43,469 bases of DNA from Pelomyxa schiedti (taxonomy: Eukaryota > Evosea > Pelobiontida > Pelomyxidae), in contig JAHLWZ010000601.1 of assembly GCA_020536535.1 (NCBI GenBank), positions 31,525-74,993 on the forward strand. The letters are read 5' to 3'. Under the pieces are notes generated by a model. It ran no database searches. It worked only from the letters and a program-made list of their open reading frames with translations, and was not told the origin of the DNA. This document shows, piece after piece, positions 16,895-29,894 of this stretch. How positions within the stretch are numbered: the stretch's first letter is position 1; every line of letters begins with the position of its first letter. The position numbers and the translations under genes are program-made.

Positions 16895-19800
16895 ATGAAT
16901 CCTGATCAGCAGGCGTTCGTCGAACGCCTCTGTACCCCCGAGCGCTTGAGTACCTTGGTACTGCCGACCCCCCCCGGCGTGAACTTCATCTGCGAACAAG
17001 AGAGTAAAATGGTATGGCAACGACAAAACAATGGTCGGTTGACATAGCGCAGACTCCATTGCATTGTGCCACAATTCTTGGTTACACAAGCACAGTCAAG
17101 TGGCTGCTAGAGAACAAAGCCGATGTGAATCTGACAGTAATGCTTTCTGTTGTCTTTTACCTTCTTACACCTGAACCCCCTCCAAACTCCACAATGAATG
17201 TAGATGGTACTCGCAGAATTCAACTTACATCACCAGTCCCTACTAACACTAACCGCAGACTGTATGAAACATCTTTTTATTGTTGGCTAAACTTATATTA
17301 CTTTTTTGTTCCAAAACTTGTCCCTTCGTAGAAAAATCTGGTAAGAAAGAAACTTCCCACAGCGAACCTCATTATACAATAGAATAATAAGGTACAAGTC
17401 ATAGACTACTTTACAACAACTTGACAAGGCAAAACTCTTAAAACACAAAAAGTGGGTATGATATGTGCCACAGCCACCTCCCCCCCTCTTTTTGAAGGAA
17501 ACAAACCACACAATACATGATGGTGACTGATAATTACTATTTTATTGAAATCCTCATGGGTGGCAGATGGTATGTAACCTCAAAAACATAGTCATAACCT
17601 TTTTTTAATACATAAATCAGAAAGTGTGTCGTTCCTCTACAACCAACTCCATTGCTGACTCCCTTTTTTTGCTTTGTTGCATTGGATGACATAATAGCTT
17701 GTATATCACCCAATAGAACTTTTTATATATAGCTTTATTGCCCAAAAACACATCTTTTCTATCTTAACAAATATGTATACAGATGGTACACACACCAGCA
17801 TCACCATGAATTTGTTAAACCTCTTTTCCCTCCCATCAAACCCAAATATTTTTTCACAGAATGTATGCTGCACTTTCTGTTTTTCCAACCTAACACCCAC
17901 AAATATGTGACCAAAAAACCAATAGGAAGTATGTGAAATGAAACTTGCATATTTTTAGCTGCTATACTCACCTTATTCTTTCCCATTGGTTGCATGGTCA
18001 CATTTTAGCTTGTATGGAATCAATACTAATTGGCTTCAACTTATCCTCATACATCACAATACACTTTTCTAACAGAATGTGTGTACTCTGCTTTAACCCA
18101 CTGTAAAACTCTTGTTTTTCCCTTACCCATCACAAAATAGATCGTATGTGATCACATAAACTGACTCAGACTAATACCGTTTTCATGGATACTTTTCCCA
18201 CTGGAATATGGTACCATAGGATGTATGTGCAAGGCAAATAGAAGTAATAATTATATTTATGTTCTCTCCAGGATGTATGTTGTCAGCTGACCAGATTTTT
18301 AATTTTTCATATTCCTTCTCTCACCATATCCTTTACTGGGTGGCACATGCACACAGAAGGTATGGAACCAGTTTTATTTTTGGAGCCTTTCATTTAAACA
18401 TTTTCTCTGTGTTTTTTCTTCTTGCTATGATACACAAGACAGTATGTGGCCATCTCTCAATTTCTTTTTTCTCATTGTATGCAAATGAACCATTTGATGT
18501 CCTCACACTAGCTTGTATGTTTAGTTGATACAAACTACTTGCTCACTTTAAACTACAAACTCAATTAAATACCTTCTTTACATGTAGGATGTATGTACCA
18601 AGATGTGCAATCACTATTTTCTTTTCCTCTTTCTTCCTCCATCAAACAAAAATGTAATATAACTCTGTGTTTACCTCTTCTTCCCACTGAACACAATAGC
18701 TTGTATGTGATCTGCCTCCCCATCATTTTTCATTTTTGATCACACATTTTTCACTTGACACATGGCTCCATAATCAAAGATCGTATGCCATTTCAATCAA
18801 CTGTTTATTTTCATTTTTCTTCTTTCAGGATGGCTGTTCGATTGTATGTTGTATTCAAAGTTTTATTTTTTACTTGACTATTCACTTCTTTATGGAACAA
18901 ATCAGGAACTTGTAAGTTGTGCTGTAGTGTTTTTTTCTCCCTCATTCCCAAATAATAAAAAAAGACCACACTGAACATTGCATGCATTTTGAGGCACAAA
19001 GGAATTATGGAACTCCTACTCAGCCAATGTTCTGTACAAATTGATGTGTGTCACTACATTAGTTTCTTCTTTGGGTTTCATATTAAAACAGGATGATACC
19101 CTTGCTCTTTGCCAGGACGATTCCATAAAACAGCTGTTGAAGCGCAAACAGGTTGATATTAGCAGAAGTCTTGATCAGTGTAGTTCTGATGACTTTTTGT
19201 GCAGGTCTCAGACGGGTCTCGAACACAAACACAGCCGCAAGCAGTGGCGCAAAGTCCAACGGCTATAACAGTAAGTCTGGCTATTGGCCTCAGTTCTGAA
19301 CTTTACCCAGGTAGCTCCAGCAGTTGGCAAGATGGCAATAGCACCAGAATTGCAGGGTCTAACAGGACAAGTTACAGCCAGCAAGGAAATCGGAAGTACG
19401 GATGTATCAAAGGTTCGCATCAACAGAACCAATATGGACCAGCTGCAGGAATGGCTGGGGCTTGACTGTATTGGCACAGAGACATCTCTCAACTCAAGAT
19501 TTATCTCCACAGAGATTTTTGGTGCATAGCAACAGTATATCTGTTTCCAGCCCAATAATAATTGGCAGGAATAAGTACCCTCAGTGTATCAGGGTACCGT
19601 TGTGGTGCATTGATCATTGGTGATGCTGAACCTCAGGAGCACAATAAGATAGCAACCTTTGCTAATGTGAAATTTGCCCCCTTTTTCGACTCTGCTCATC
19701 TCATTTAGTTTCTTCATGCTGTCTGTTCCTTTGATGTCACGTGGAACACAAACCCAAACACATTTACAGAGAAATTAGGGATCTTTTCCAGTCCAATTTC

Positions 19801-20542
19801 CTCCCAAGCGCCGTCTTCTTCTAGATCAGTGGCTCCACAAGGGAGCAAAGTACAGTTTTGTACAATTGTTTCACAACCCTCAATGGCAAACATAGATTGC
19901 AAAGCTTCTGTACTTTGCTGGAAACACCAAGCAGGTGGGATCCCAATTGTGTTTGATGCCGGGTGACGCTCCACCCACATCATACACCTCAGATAACTGC
20001 ATCCCCCTCTCGACGATTGTTACCCAGCTTGCCAGCGACTCGGTCCTGCCCATTGTTATCATTGACGCCTACCGGCGTGGGGATGTGTGCCATGTTTTTG
20101 CACCCTGGCCCACTGTTTTTCTCAGACTTAACTAATAGGAGAATGAATCTGGCAACGAAAGTGAACCTGTGCAACTTGTAGAACAATTGGGCTTGCATAC
20201 AGTGGCCACATCGTGCGGGATTTATGTTGTTTGCTGTGTGAGTCCTCAAGGTATGAGAATGTGGCCCTCTTGCCTCTGACACATGCGCAATCTTACAGAC
20301 CGTGATGGACGACAAACAACAATGAAGAAACTTTTCACCACACGCCTTCTTGAAGGTGCTTTTCTCGTTACACGAACTTTTCCTTACTCTCGACAGGTAT
20401 GAAGGGTGCCAGGGATTCTGGAATAACAGGGACACCCTTTGATGATTTTGTTGGGCAAGCCAGTGAAGCTGTGCAGTACGACTCCAATGGAACCATCTGC
20501 CCTGTGATCTTTGATTCTACAGAGCCATTTGCCCTTTTCTGA
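16895..20542 (+). CDS. Ankyrin / SAM-like / pseudocaspase protein built from 34 exons, 18 of them single codons
   Basis: Exon 1 (16895-17011) starts MNPDQQAFVERLCTPERL. Exon 2 (17053-17136) is an ankyrin repeat: TPLHCATILGYTSTVKWLLE, then NKADVNLT. Exons 3-25 (17204-18911) are 3-27 nt each. Exon 26 (19092-19151) reads DDTLALCQDDSIKQLLKRKQ, like the second half of a SAM domain. Exons 27-34 (19205-20542) carry a caspase-like domain: CGALIIGD (first strand), FLHAVCSFDVTWNTNPNTF, AKLLYFAGNTKQVGSQLCL, VLPIVIIDAYRRGD, then a small-subunit-like TMKKLFTTRLLEGM. The GHG motif is GNT and the DACRG motif is DAYRRG, so both catalytic residues are missing: a pseudo-protease, perhaps a scaffold. All 34 exons sum to 1,401 nt (466 residues plus stop) with every junction GT-AG and in frame. 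The micro-exon part is inference from splice-site spacing; the caspase end is strong. Confidence 0.75.
17204..18911 (+). other. Micro-exon array: AG|NNN|GT repeated with 35-130-nt introns
   Basis: Single-codon exons: ATG 17204, ACT 17259, ATG 17567, CTT 17698, ATG 17783, AAT 17860, GAA 17926, CTT 18009, AAT 18076, ATC 18142, GAT 18220, GAT 18272, AAG 18357, ACA 18439, CTT 18512, GAT 18588, CTT 18700, ATC 18780. Slightly longer ones: 17332-17340, 17383-17391 (9 nt each), 17429-17455 (27), 18829-18843 (15), 18906-18911 (6). Every length is a multiple of three. Of the sixteen consecutive 3-nt exons from 17567, thirteen are followed by GTATG, and nearly all are preceded by a pyrimidine-rich tract ending TAG or CAG. 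Branch-like TACTAAC or TACTAAT occurs at 17241 and 18024. The sixteen give MLMNELNIDDKTLDLI, which continues into DGCSI-EL and the SAM-like exon. Confidence 0.7.
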
Positions 20543-20653
20543 AAAACCAGTGCCTAAGTGGCTGAATAAAATAATCGAACGCAACTGGTGTTTATTTTAT
20601 TATTGTACCAAGTGAGGAGAATGCATAAAGTAAACAATTCAGTTTTCCTCCAC

Positions 20654-23334
<2,681 letters not shown>

Positions 23335-24693
23335 CTAGTGCGCAGTACTATGATGCCTTACGCACCCACAATTCACTCGCGTAGTCGCTTCGCTTATTTA
23401 CACTGACCCTAACCCCCCAACGCAACACAAACTTCAAGATCTTGCTCTTGTGGTTTGTTGTGTCGTACTCCTCGTTGGTTGGTACTTTCCTCCCTCGCTA
23501 AGCCGATAGTTGAAGGTTTTGATTTTTTTTGTTTTTGTTTTCGGTTTTAGGGCGGGGTGTTGGGGGGTTTTTCTAGTTGTTTGTTGGTGGCCTTGGCGAT
23601 GTTATTCAGTAGTGTTGTGTGGGTTGGTTTTTGATGATGGGTGTTGCTGTGGGTGGTGGTTGCTTTGTTTAATTTGAAAAAATCGACGTTGTTTGATCTT
23701 GTGGTTGTTTCACACAAAAAGGACAAATTGGAGAGTACTTTTTTGGGGAGTGCGGCCTTGTTTAAAATAGAAACAGTTTGACCGATTTCTTTTCACGTGA
23801 AAAGAGGTGACATGGCGTTGTTGTGCACTCTGGTGGTTTGTTTTTTTTTGGGGGGGAGTGTGGTTTGTGTTTGGCTATAATTATACCCGCCAGCCAGAAT
23901 AACGGCAATACAAGGCAGCATTCTCTCTCAAAGTAACTAACGCAAGAGCATTTGATGGATTGTATCAGGCTTCTATGTTACAGTGAGTGCGGTAAAGCAG
24001 CACCATCAGGAATATGGGATTTGAATCAAAGCACTGCACCGGTCTAACCTACTTCTATCTCACACCTTCTATTACATATGAATGAAAATGTATGGTGGAA
24101 TGAAGTAAAATTACCTGCTCTTGCAACGCAAAGTAAAATCTACCCAGGTATTCATCACAAAAAGTAAGACGGTGCCAACAAGTTATATCACGTTGCTGTT
24201 GTGAGCCACGGAATACCCACACCGGCTAGTATTTACGTAGTATTTTCTTAGTTTACTGAAATGCAGTTCTGTGCATCTAATGCTAGTTACAAAATAGAAG
24301 ATATGCTCCTCAATGTCATTTCCACGAGCATTAAAGTTTCGCTGTTTGGGTTTTCTTTTGCACGTCTGACAAAGTACGGTGCCTCGGAGGTAAAGGACCT
24401 TAATTCCGGAATTAAGGAAAGGAAATGTCTCTAGTGACGTATTCGCATGATCCTGATGTTTTTCGTAACACAATGAGATGTGCCGCCTCGTAGTCAAGAA
24501 AAAAAAAAAAACCACGAACAAGAGTGGGACTGTGGGCCGGTATCTTTGTCTTGTCAAACACGAGAAAAGTTGGCAGCACTCCCCTGCGCACGGAAAAACG
24601 ACGTGTCGTTTCGTGTTTTCTTTTGTTTTTTCCGAGATCTTGCTTGTGATTTTTTCAGATTATCGTCCGTGTGCAGTGGACCACGTGTGGCCA
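23335..24693. other. 1.36-kb intergenic region between divergent genes
   Basis: This separates the starts of the PAK-like gene (-) and the mannosidase (+), so it holds both promoters. Composition changes along it: GT-rich with T- and G-runs at 23500-23880, then A/T-rich. A TATA-like TATAATTATA sits at 23875. The reverse ORF at 24183-24557 shows no family motif and ends in repetitive sequence; I do not call it. No tRNA or rRNA seen. Confidence 0.5.
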
Positions 24694-27600
24694 ATGGGTT
24701 GGTGTGGGTGCCGGGTATGGACGATGTGGAGATCTTTGCTGGTTGTTTGCGGCATCGCGTTGTTTGGCATCAACGTGTGGGTGCTGTGGCGTTGCGGGCC
24801 GGGTCCCTCGAACCAGCGCGTAATTGTCATGGTCAACGCCACTGTCCCGGTTGCTCCCTCCAGCGGCCTCGATTCTGACACCGCGATGTGCGCCAACAGC
24901 GCCGACGTGATCTACAAGTCCTTTTCCAACCTCACACCGGGAACACAGGTTTTTTTTTTTCACTTTTTTTCCCTTTTTTTCTTTCACCGTATCGTTGCCC
25001 TTCTGATATTTTTATTGAAGGTTCTGCACGTGGTATGCCTCGCGGAAATTGTTGTATTCAACAACTTAATGCACGTAGATTTCTCATACCCATTGGGATA
25101 GAGAGTGGTACCTCCCAATAGAGTCACAGAGAAGTAAGCTGGTTCACGTGATTGATACAGTACTTGAAGCTGCCCAAGCCAGCCTAAATTCCTCTGCCCC
25201 TGTGCCTATCAGTGTATTTCGGAGCTTTCTTTTTGATGGCCAAGTTCTTCCGCTACTGGACTACCTCGAGGTATGACCTAACAAATGCCACTCTTGTTAT
25301 TGACGTGGTTTTGGCACAATAGGTGAGACCAAAGGCAGCAATTTTACTGTCCACTCTAGCCCAATGCAGTAGAATATCTATTGGTTTTCACTCTGAAAAG
25401 TGCTAAGCCCGTCTAACATGTGTTTCTCAGGACCAATGTATATTCAACCTGACGAATTTCTTGTTTCTGGAGAATCTCTTGTCCGCAATTTTCTTTTTGG
25501 TTCACAATGGAGTTCAGAGCTAGTGGGGAATCAAGCAGCTATGTCAAAAGTGGCTTACCTGATAGATTCGTTTGGGCATACCTCTCAGATGCCCCAGATT
25601 GCGCAGGGCTTTGGAATTGACAGTATAATTGTAATGAGAGGATTGCGTCCCTCCGTTCCCTCAGAATCTCTTTGGAGGTCTCCTGATGGCTCTGCTGCCC
25701 TCCTTATTCGCTCCAAGTACTGTAGTGTACGGTGATAATTCCCATTTTACTGTATCCAGAGCAAAGAAGTACTAATTTTTTGTAGATGGGTGGAACTCCC
25801 AACCCACGTAGTCCCGACGATGTTTATCAATGGTTTTCTGAGAAGATTGAGAAACAGCCACAACATGTCACACCCCATCTTCTAGGACTGAATGGTTGTG
25901 ACCACACTGCACTTGACCCTTATGTACTGGATGGAATACATACAGCCAATACACACAACGGAGGTATCAGTGGCGTGACAGTGACACATTCAAACATTGA
26001 TGCATACACGAGGCTGGTGTGGGACTGGCTGAAAAGCACACAAGGTCACTTACCTTCAATGGGACTTTCTGTAGTTGAAGGCGAACTCACGCACAGCATC
26101 TCAAGTAAGATTGTCACCCTCTTCCGGCTAGTTCTCAAAAGAAACAGAATTGGTGGGAACGTGGACCATCATGCCAAACCAGAAGCGGCAAAACTGGGAA
26201 TGCGAAGGTTAGACTCACAATTCCCTTGCTTTCATCAATGGCGTTACAGCTCTTCTAACAAAATGGGCTGAGCCTTTTCTTTCCTGGGCAAGTGTGATTT
26301 CAACAGGTCACACCTATGACCACGACCGCGTCAACTATGCCTGGAAGTTACTTCTACAAAATCACCCCCATGATACAATATGTGGGTGCAATGTACCAGC
26401 TGTTCATTCGGAAGTTGACAATAGGCTTATGAAATGTAAACAGTTTACAGCACAACTCACTGACGAAGCGCTTATCAATGTCATCAACCATATCGACTTC
26501 ACGATACAGCATGAAAATGATAGTAACCATAATATCACAGTTCCTGTAGTCGTGTTTAATGCACTACCGTTTCCTCGGAAAGATGTACCTGTGGTTGTTT
26601 CTGTGGACTTTGACCCTATGTCCACCTTCTTTGATCATTTCAGTCCTCCCATAATTCGTGTCCTTGATTGGAATGGGAATATTGTTCCCTCACAAATTCT
26701 ACAGAATATGGGATTGACCTGGGACTATATGCTTCCAGACCTTGGTTTCAGAAAACCGTTTTCTGCCCAGAGAAGGCTAGTTCTATTTTCTGCCACAGTC
26801 CCTTCATTGGGATATTCGTCATACACTTTCGAGCTCGTTCCGAGGGACATTCCAGCACACAATAGAACATATTTCCTTGGTAACACCAAAGGTTATGAAC
26901 CAAACCAAACTTTTGTGGACCCTCCGTTTATATGTGACCAATCTGGCATCCCGTACTTTTCCGAGACCATTGGTGTACTGGATAATGGGCTAGTGCACAT
27001 ACGCGTGCTAAAGAATGGTGAAGTTGATATTTTTGACTTGGATACCACCGAGTGTTACACCGGACTGAATTACATTATTTTCGAGGGCGATGAAGGAAGC
27101 GAATATGAGTTTATTTCAAGTAGCACAAGGACATTCAATCTAGTTAATGCCAGAATCGTTTACCAGCACTCCAATTCTATTTTATCACAAATTACTGTCG
27201 AGGCTGATGCTTTTTCCAACGAGTCTCCAAACCCAAGGACCACATTTACCATCTGTTATGTATTGTTCAGCAATTCCCACCACCTTGGAGTTCGTGTATC
27301 GCTTACCAACAGATTGCATAATACCAGAGTTCGAGCCAAATTCCCAATCCCTGCTTATTCGGAGGTGATGGCAGGATCAGCTTTTGACTTTGTAAACAGG
27401 TGAGTTTTTGTTTTTCGCAGTTATTTGACTTACTATGGCAGAACTTGGCACCTTGGCCCACAATCACTGCAAGGTATGATAGATTGCTATTCACCCAGTA
27501 CAAGATCTGGAATTGCCCTTGTTAGTAAAGGCCTATATGAATATGAAGTTTCAGGTCTCTCAGTTGAATTGACACTATTCCGGTATACTGTCATTAGTCT

Positions 27601-28375
27601 CTTTTAGTTTTCATGGTCTCTAATCTCTTTTCTAAATAGTTCTGTTGGGGAAATGCAAGATTGGGGACAGTTTTTCACCCCATCTGCTCAAAATGATGGA
27701 ACCATTCTTGCATTCGAGTACGCGATTTTTCCCCATCAACACCCTATTTTTGGCGCTGGGGCACTGCAGTCGCAACTCATCGAGGAATTCTTTTCATTTC
27801 TATCACCACCAGCAGCCACCCAAGCCCGCATTTTCACTGGGCGGACTCTTTCGCACCCAATCGTTGATCTTTCCATCACCGGCTCACTCTTCTCGTGCGT
27901 TTGCGAGCCTCTTCCATCCACCAAGACTTCCCGAATCATAGCACCGCCTCTAACCAAGCTGTGGCCTCCTCAGCCCCGTACCGGACCCACACTTCCCCCA
28001 ACCATGTCATTCCTCACAATCAAACCCTCCAACTTAGTCCTCTCCGCCATCAAAGGCTCTCCCTCCTCAGCCGGCATCAACAGCAACAGCAACGGGAGCA
28101 ATAACACCAACTCTCACAGCACCATTCTAGTGCGAGTGTACAACCCCTTGTCATTTGACCTCGCCGGGTCCATTCACCTGGGCTGCGGGCTCTCGCTCGC
28201 CTCCGTTGAGAAGTGCTCACTCAACGAAACGTGCTACCCAAGCCCAGACACTCCGCCAAAGGAAACCCCTGTGCCCCCCTCTCAATGCCATCAACCCTCG
28301 TTCTCCTTTTCCTTCCCGGCACCCGCCAAGAAAATCCTTACATGGAAACTGCAACTGAAGTACATAGACCAGTAG
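24694..28375 (+). CDS. GH38 alpha-mannosidase, bacterial MngB-like type, with signal anchor
   Basis: Two in-frame ATGs (24694 or 24724) precede a hydrophobic segment (LLVVCGIALFGINVWVLW), a signal anchor. Spliced exons give VLHVISHTHWDREWYLPIE (zinc His and Asp), FDGQVLPLLDYLEVRPKAAI, MYIQPDEFLVSGESLVRN, LIDSFGHTSQMPQI (nucleophile Asp), GELTH..., NWECEALLTKWAEPFLSWA, LLQNHPHDTICGC (zinc His), then beta-domain sequence to PAKKILTWKLQLKYIDQ. The spacing resembles bacterial MngB-type GH38 enzymes more than lysosomal or Golgi mannosidases. VLHV is a separate 12-nt exon (25021-25032). Other introns are 37-72 nt. It should cleave alpha-mannosides in the secretory or lysosomal lumen or outside the cell. 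All catalytic and zinc residues I can check are present. The bacterial-type sequence suggests old horizontal transfer followed by intron gain (inference). Confidence 0.9.
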
Positions 28376-28524
28376 TACCCAATTGAAAGAACCCAATGTT
28401 TTTTACTAGAGTTGATAGAAAAAATGATGGTTTAACACAGCACAAGGGGAGGGAATAAAGAGGCCAAAAAGTTTTGTTTTTTAGTTTTTTTTTTCTATTC
28501 ACGGAGGTAACAAGGAGGAGTGGT

Positions 28525-29614
28525 TTAGATGATTCCGATCTTGTTGGCAACGTCGAGAGCATCGAACTCGTGGGTGAGTCTGACATAGGCCTTCTTCCTG
28601 CCGTCAGGTGTGATGAGTGTGTTGACTTTCATGCACCGTATGTCGTACAACTTCTCAACAGCTCGCTTGATTTGTGGCTTGTTTGCCCTGTTATTTATTA
28701 CATGGTTAGAAAATGACCGGGTAGGAGGAATTAGTATAATGTAGTTAGTTGCTAAGTAATTGATTATTGCGTGAATGCGGCGACGTGTTAGGGAGGAATG
28801 GAGTCGGGGAATTACTTGATGTCAGTGATGAACACGAGAGTGTTGTTGTCCTCAATCTTCTTCATTGCGCTCTCGGTGGTAAGTGGGTGCTTGATAATGG
28901 CGTGGTTATCCATTCTGTTTCTGCCGGGGGTACTCTTGCGTGGGTACTTGGGGTTCTTTGGTGATTTAATGGTTCGGGGCCTGTAAATGAGTCACAAGGT
29001 GTTTCGGCTTGTAGCTATGAAGTTGGGCATACTTGTGCCAGTGGACGGAGTGCATCCACTTCTGTTTCTTGGCAACAAGGGAGTGTGCGCCCCTTGTTTG
29101 CGCCTTGGCTGCCTGTTGTGCCTTGCCAACCTGAGCCTTCTTGGTTGGTGCCTTCTTGATGAGTGTTTTCTTGGTGACAACTTTAGGAGCCTTGGTCTTT
29201 GTTGAAGCCAACTTTGATTTCTTCGCTGTGGAGCGATGATGAGTGTTACACCACAATGAAACGATTTCATGATGCCGAAGCCTTTCAGCTTCGTAGTTGG
29301 TGCTTTGTGTTGTTCGCGAGAAATGTGGTTGGTAACGGAAACTACACATACCGACTGGCTTCACGGCCTTCTTCGCGGGCTTCTTTGCTGCGGCCTGCTT
29401 CTTGGGGGCAGCGGGCTTTGGCGTGGCCTCTAATTATTCAAACGAAAAATGAGTTACGCGTGGCAACGAAGGTACGGTGTTTTTAAAAACACGAAACGGC
29501 GATACGAAAGGAAACGAGAGATCTACGACGCAAAACGTAGCGAGACGACACGCAAAACAACGACAACGAACGGGGGGATAAAACGCGGCGTGTTGACGCA
29601 CCCTTGGTCGACAT
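28525..29614 (-). CDS. RPL23A: Ribosomal protein uL23 (L23a) with lysine/alanine-rich N-terminus
   Basis: Exon 1 is 13 nt (29602-29614, MSTK plus one base). Later exons give [20 protein letters not shown], a histone-H1-like K/A/P extension of about 85 residues, then the conserved core: [92 protein letters not shown] and TAA at 28525. Core length and C-terminus match eukaryotic uL23 exactly. The protein sits at the polypeptide exit tunnel of the 60S subunit. Introns are about 50-125 nt. The gene is convergent with the mannosidase, with 149 nt between the stops. The H1-like extension recalls those of insect L22/L23a; its role here is unknown. Confidence 0.95.
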
Positions 29615-29894
29615 GAATGACGTTACTTGTCGGCGGTCGCCTGGTTTTGGTGTCACAGGGGAAAAAAAAGAACAAAAAAAATGATTTCTTTTCTTTTCTT
29701 TATTATATGCGTAAGGATCACTCCGCAACTGCAATTAGCAACACCGAGGAGATAAAACTCCCTATTCGGGACAGATAGCTTTTCTATCGGGGATGAAACA
29801 AAGCACAAGACTAGAAAACGAGTCTTGATAAAAACTTTTTCCTATGTTATTAGTGTATGCTTTAGGCTAACTGGAGTCACAGCAAATAGGAGGT

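Noticed and set aside
17498-17522. Possible further exon (ETNHTIHDG) in the micro-exon gene
   Set aside because: It has AG and GT borders but is 25 nt long, which would put the following single-codon exons into a frame with an early stop (GAA TGA). Treating it as intron keeps the frame open.
17137-19091. Micro-exon region as a satellite or tandem repeat
   Set aside because: Only the AG|NNN|GTATG core recurs; spacing varies from 50 to 130 nt and the sequence between cores is not alike.
23980-24060. tRNA-like sequence with GATTTGAATC near a B-box position
   Set aside because: The B box is poor and no cloverleaf with acceptor pairing could be folded.
24183-24557. Reverse ORF of 124 codons
   Set aside because: No motif, poly-F/T low complexity at its start, sits in the promoter region of the mannosidase.
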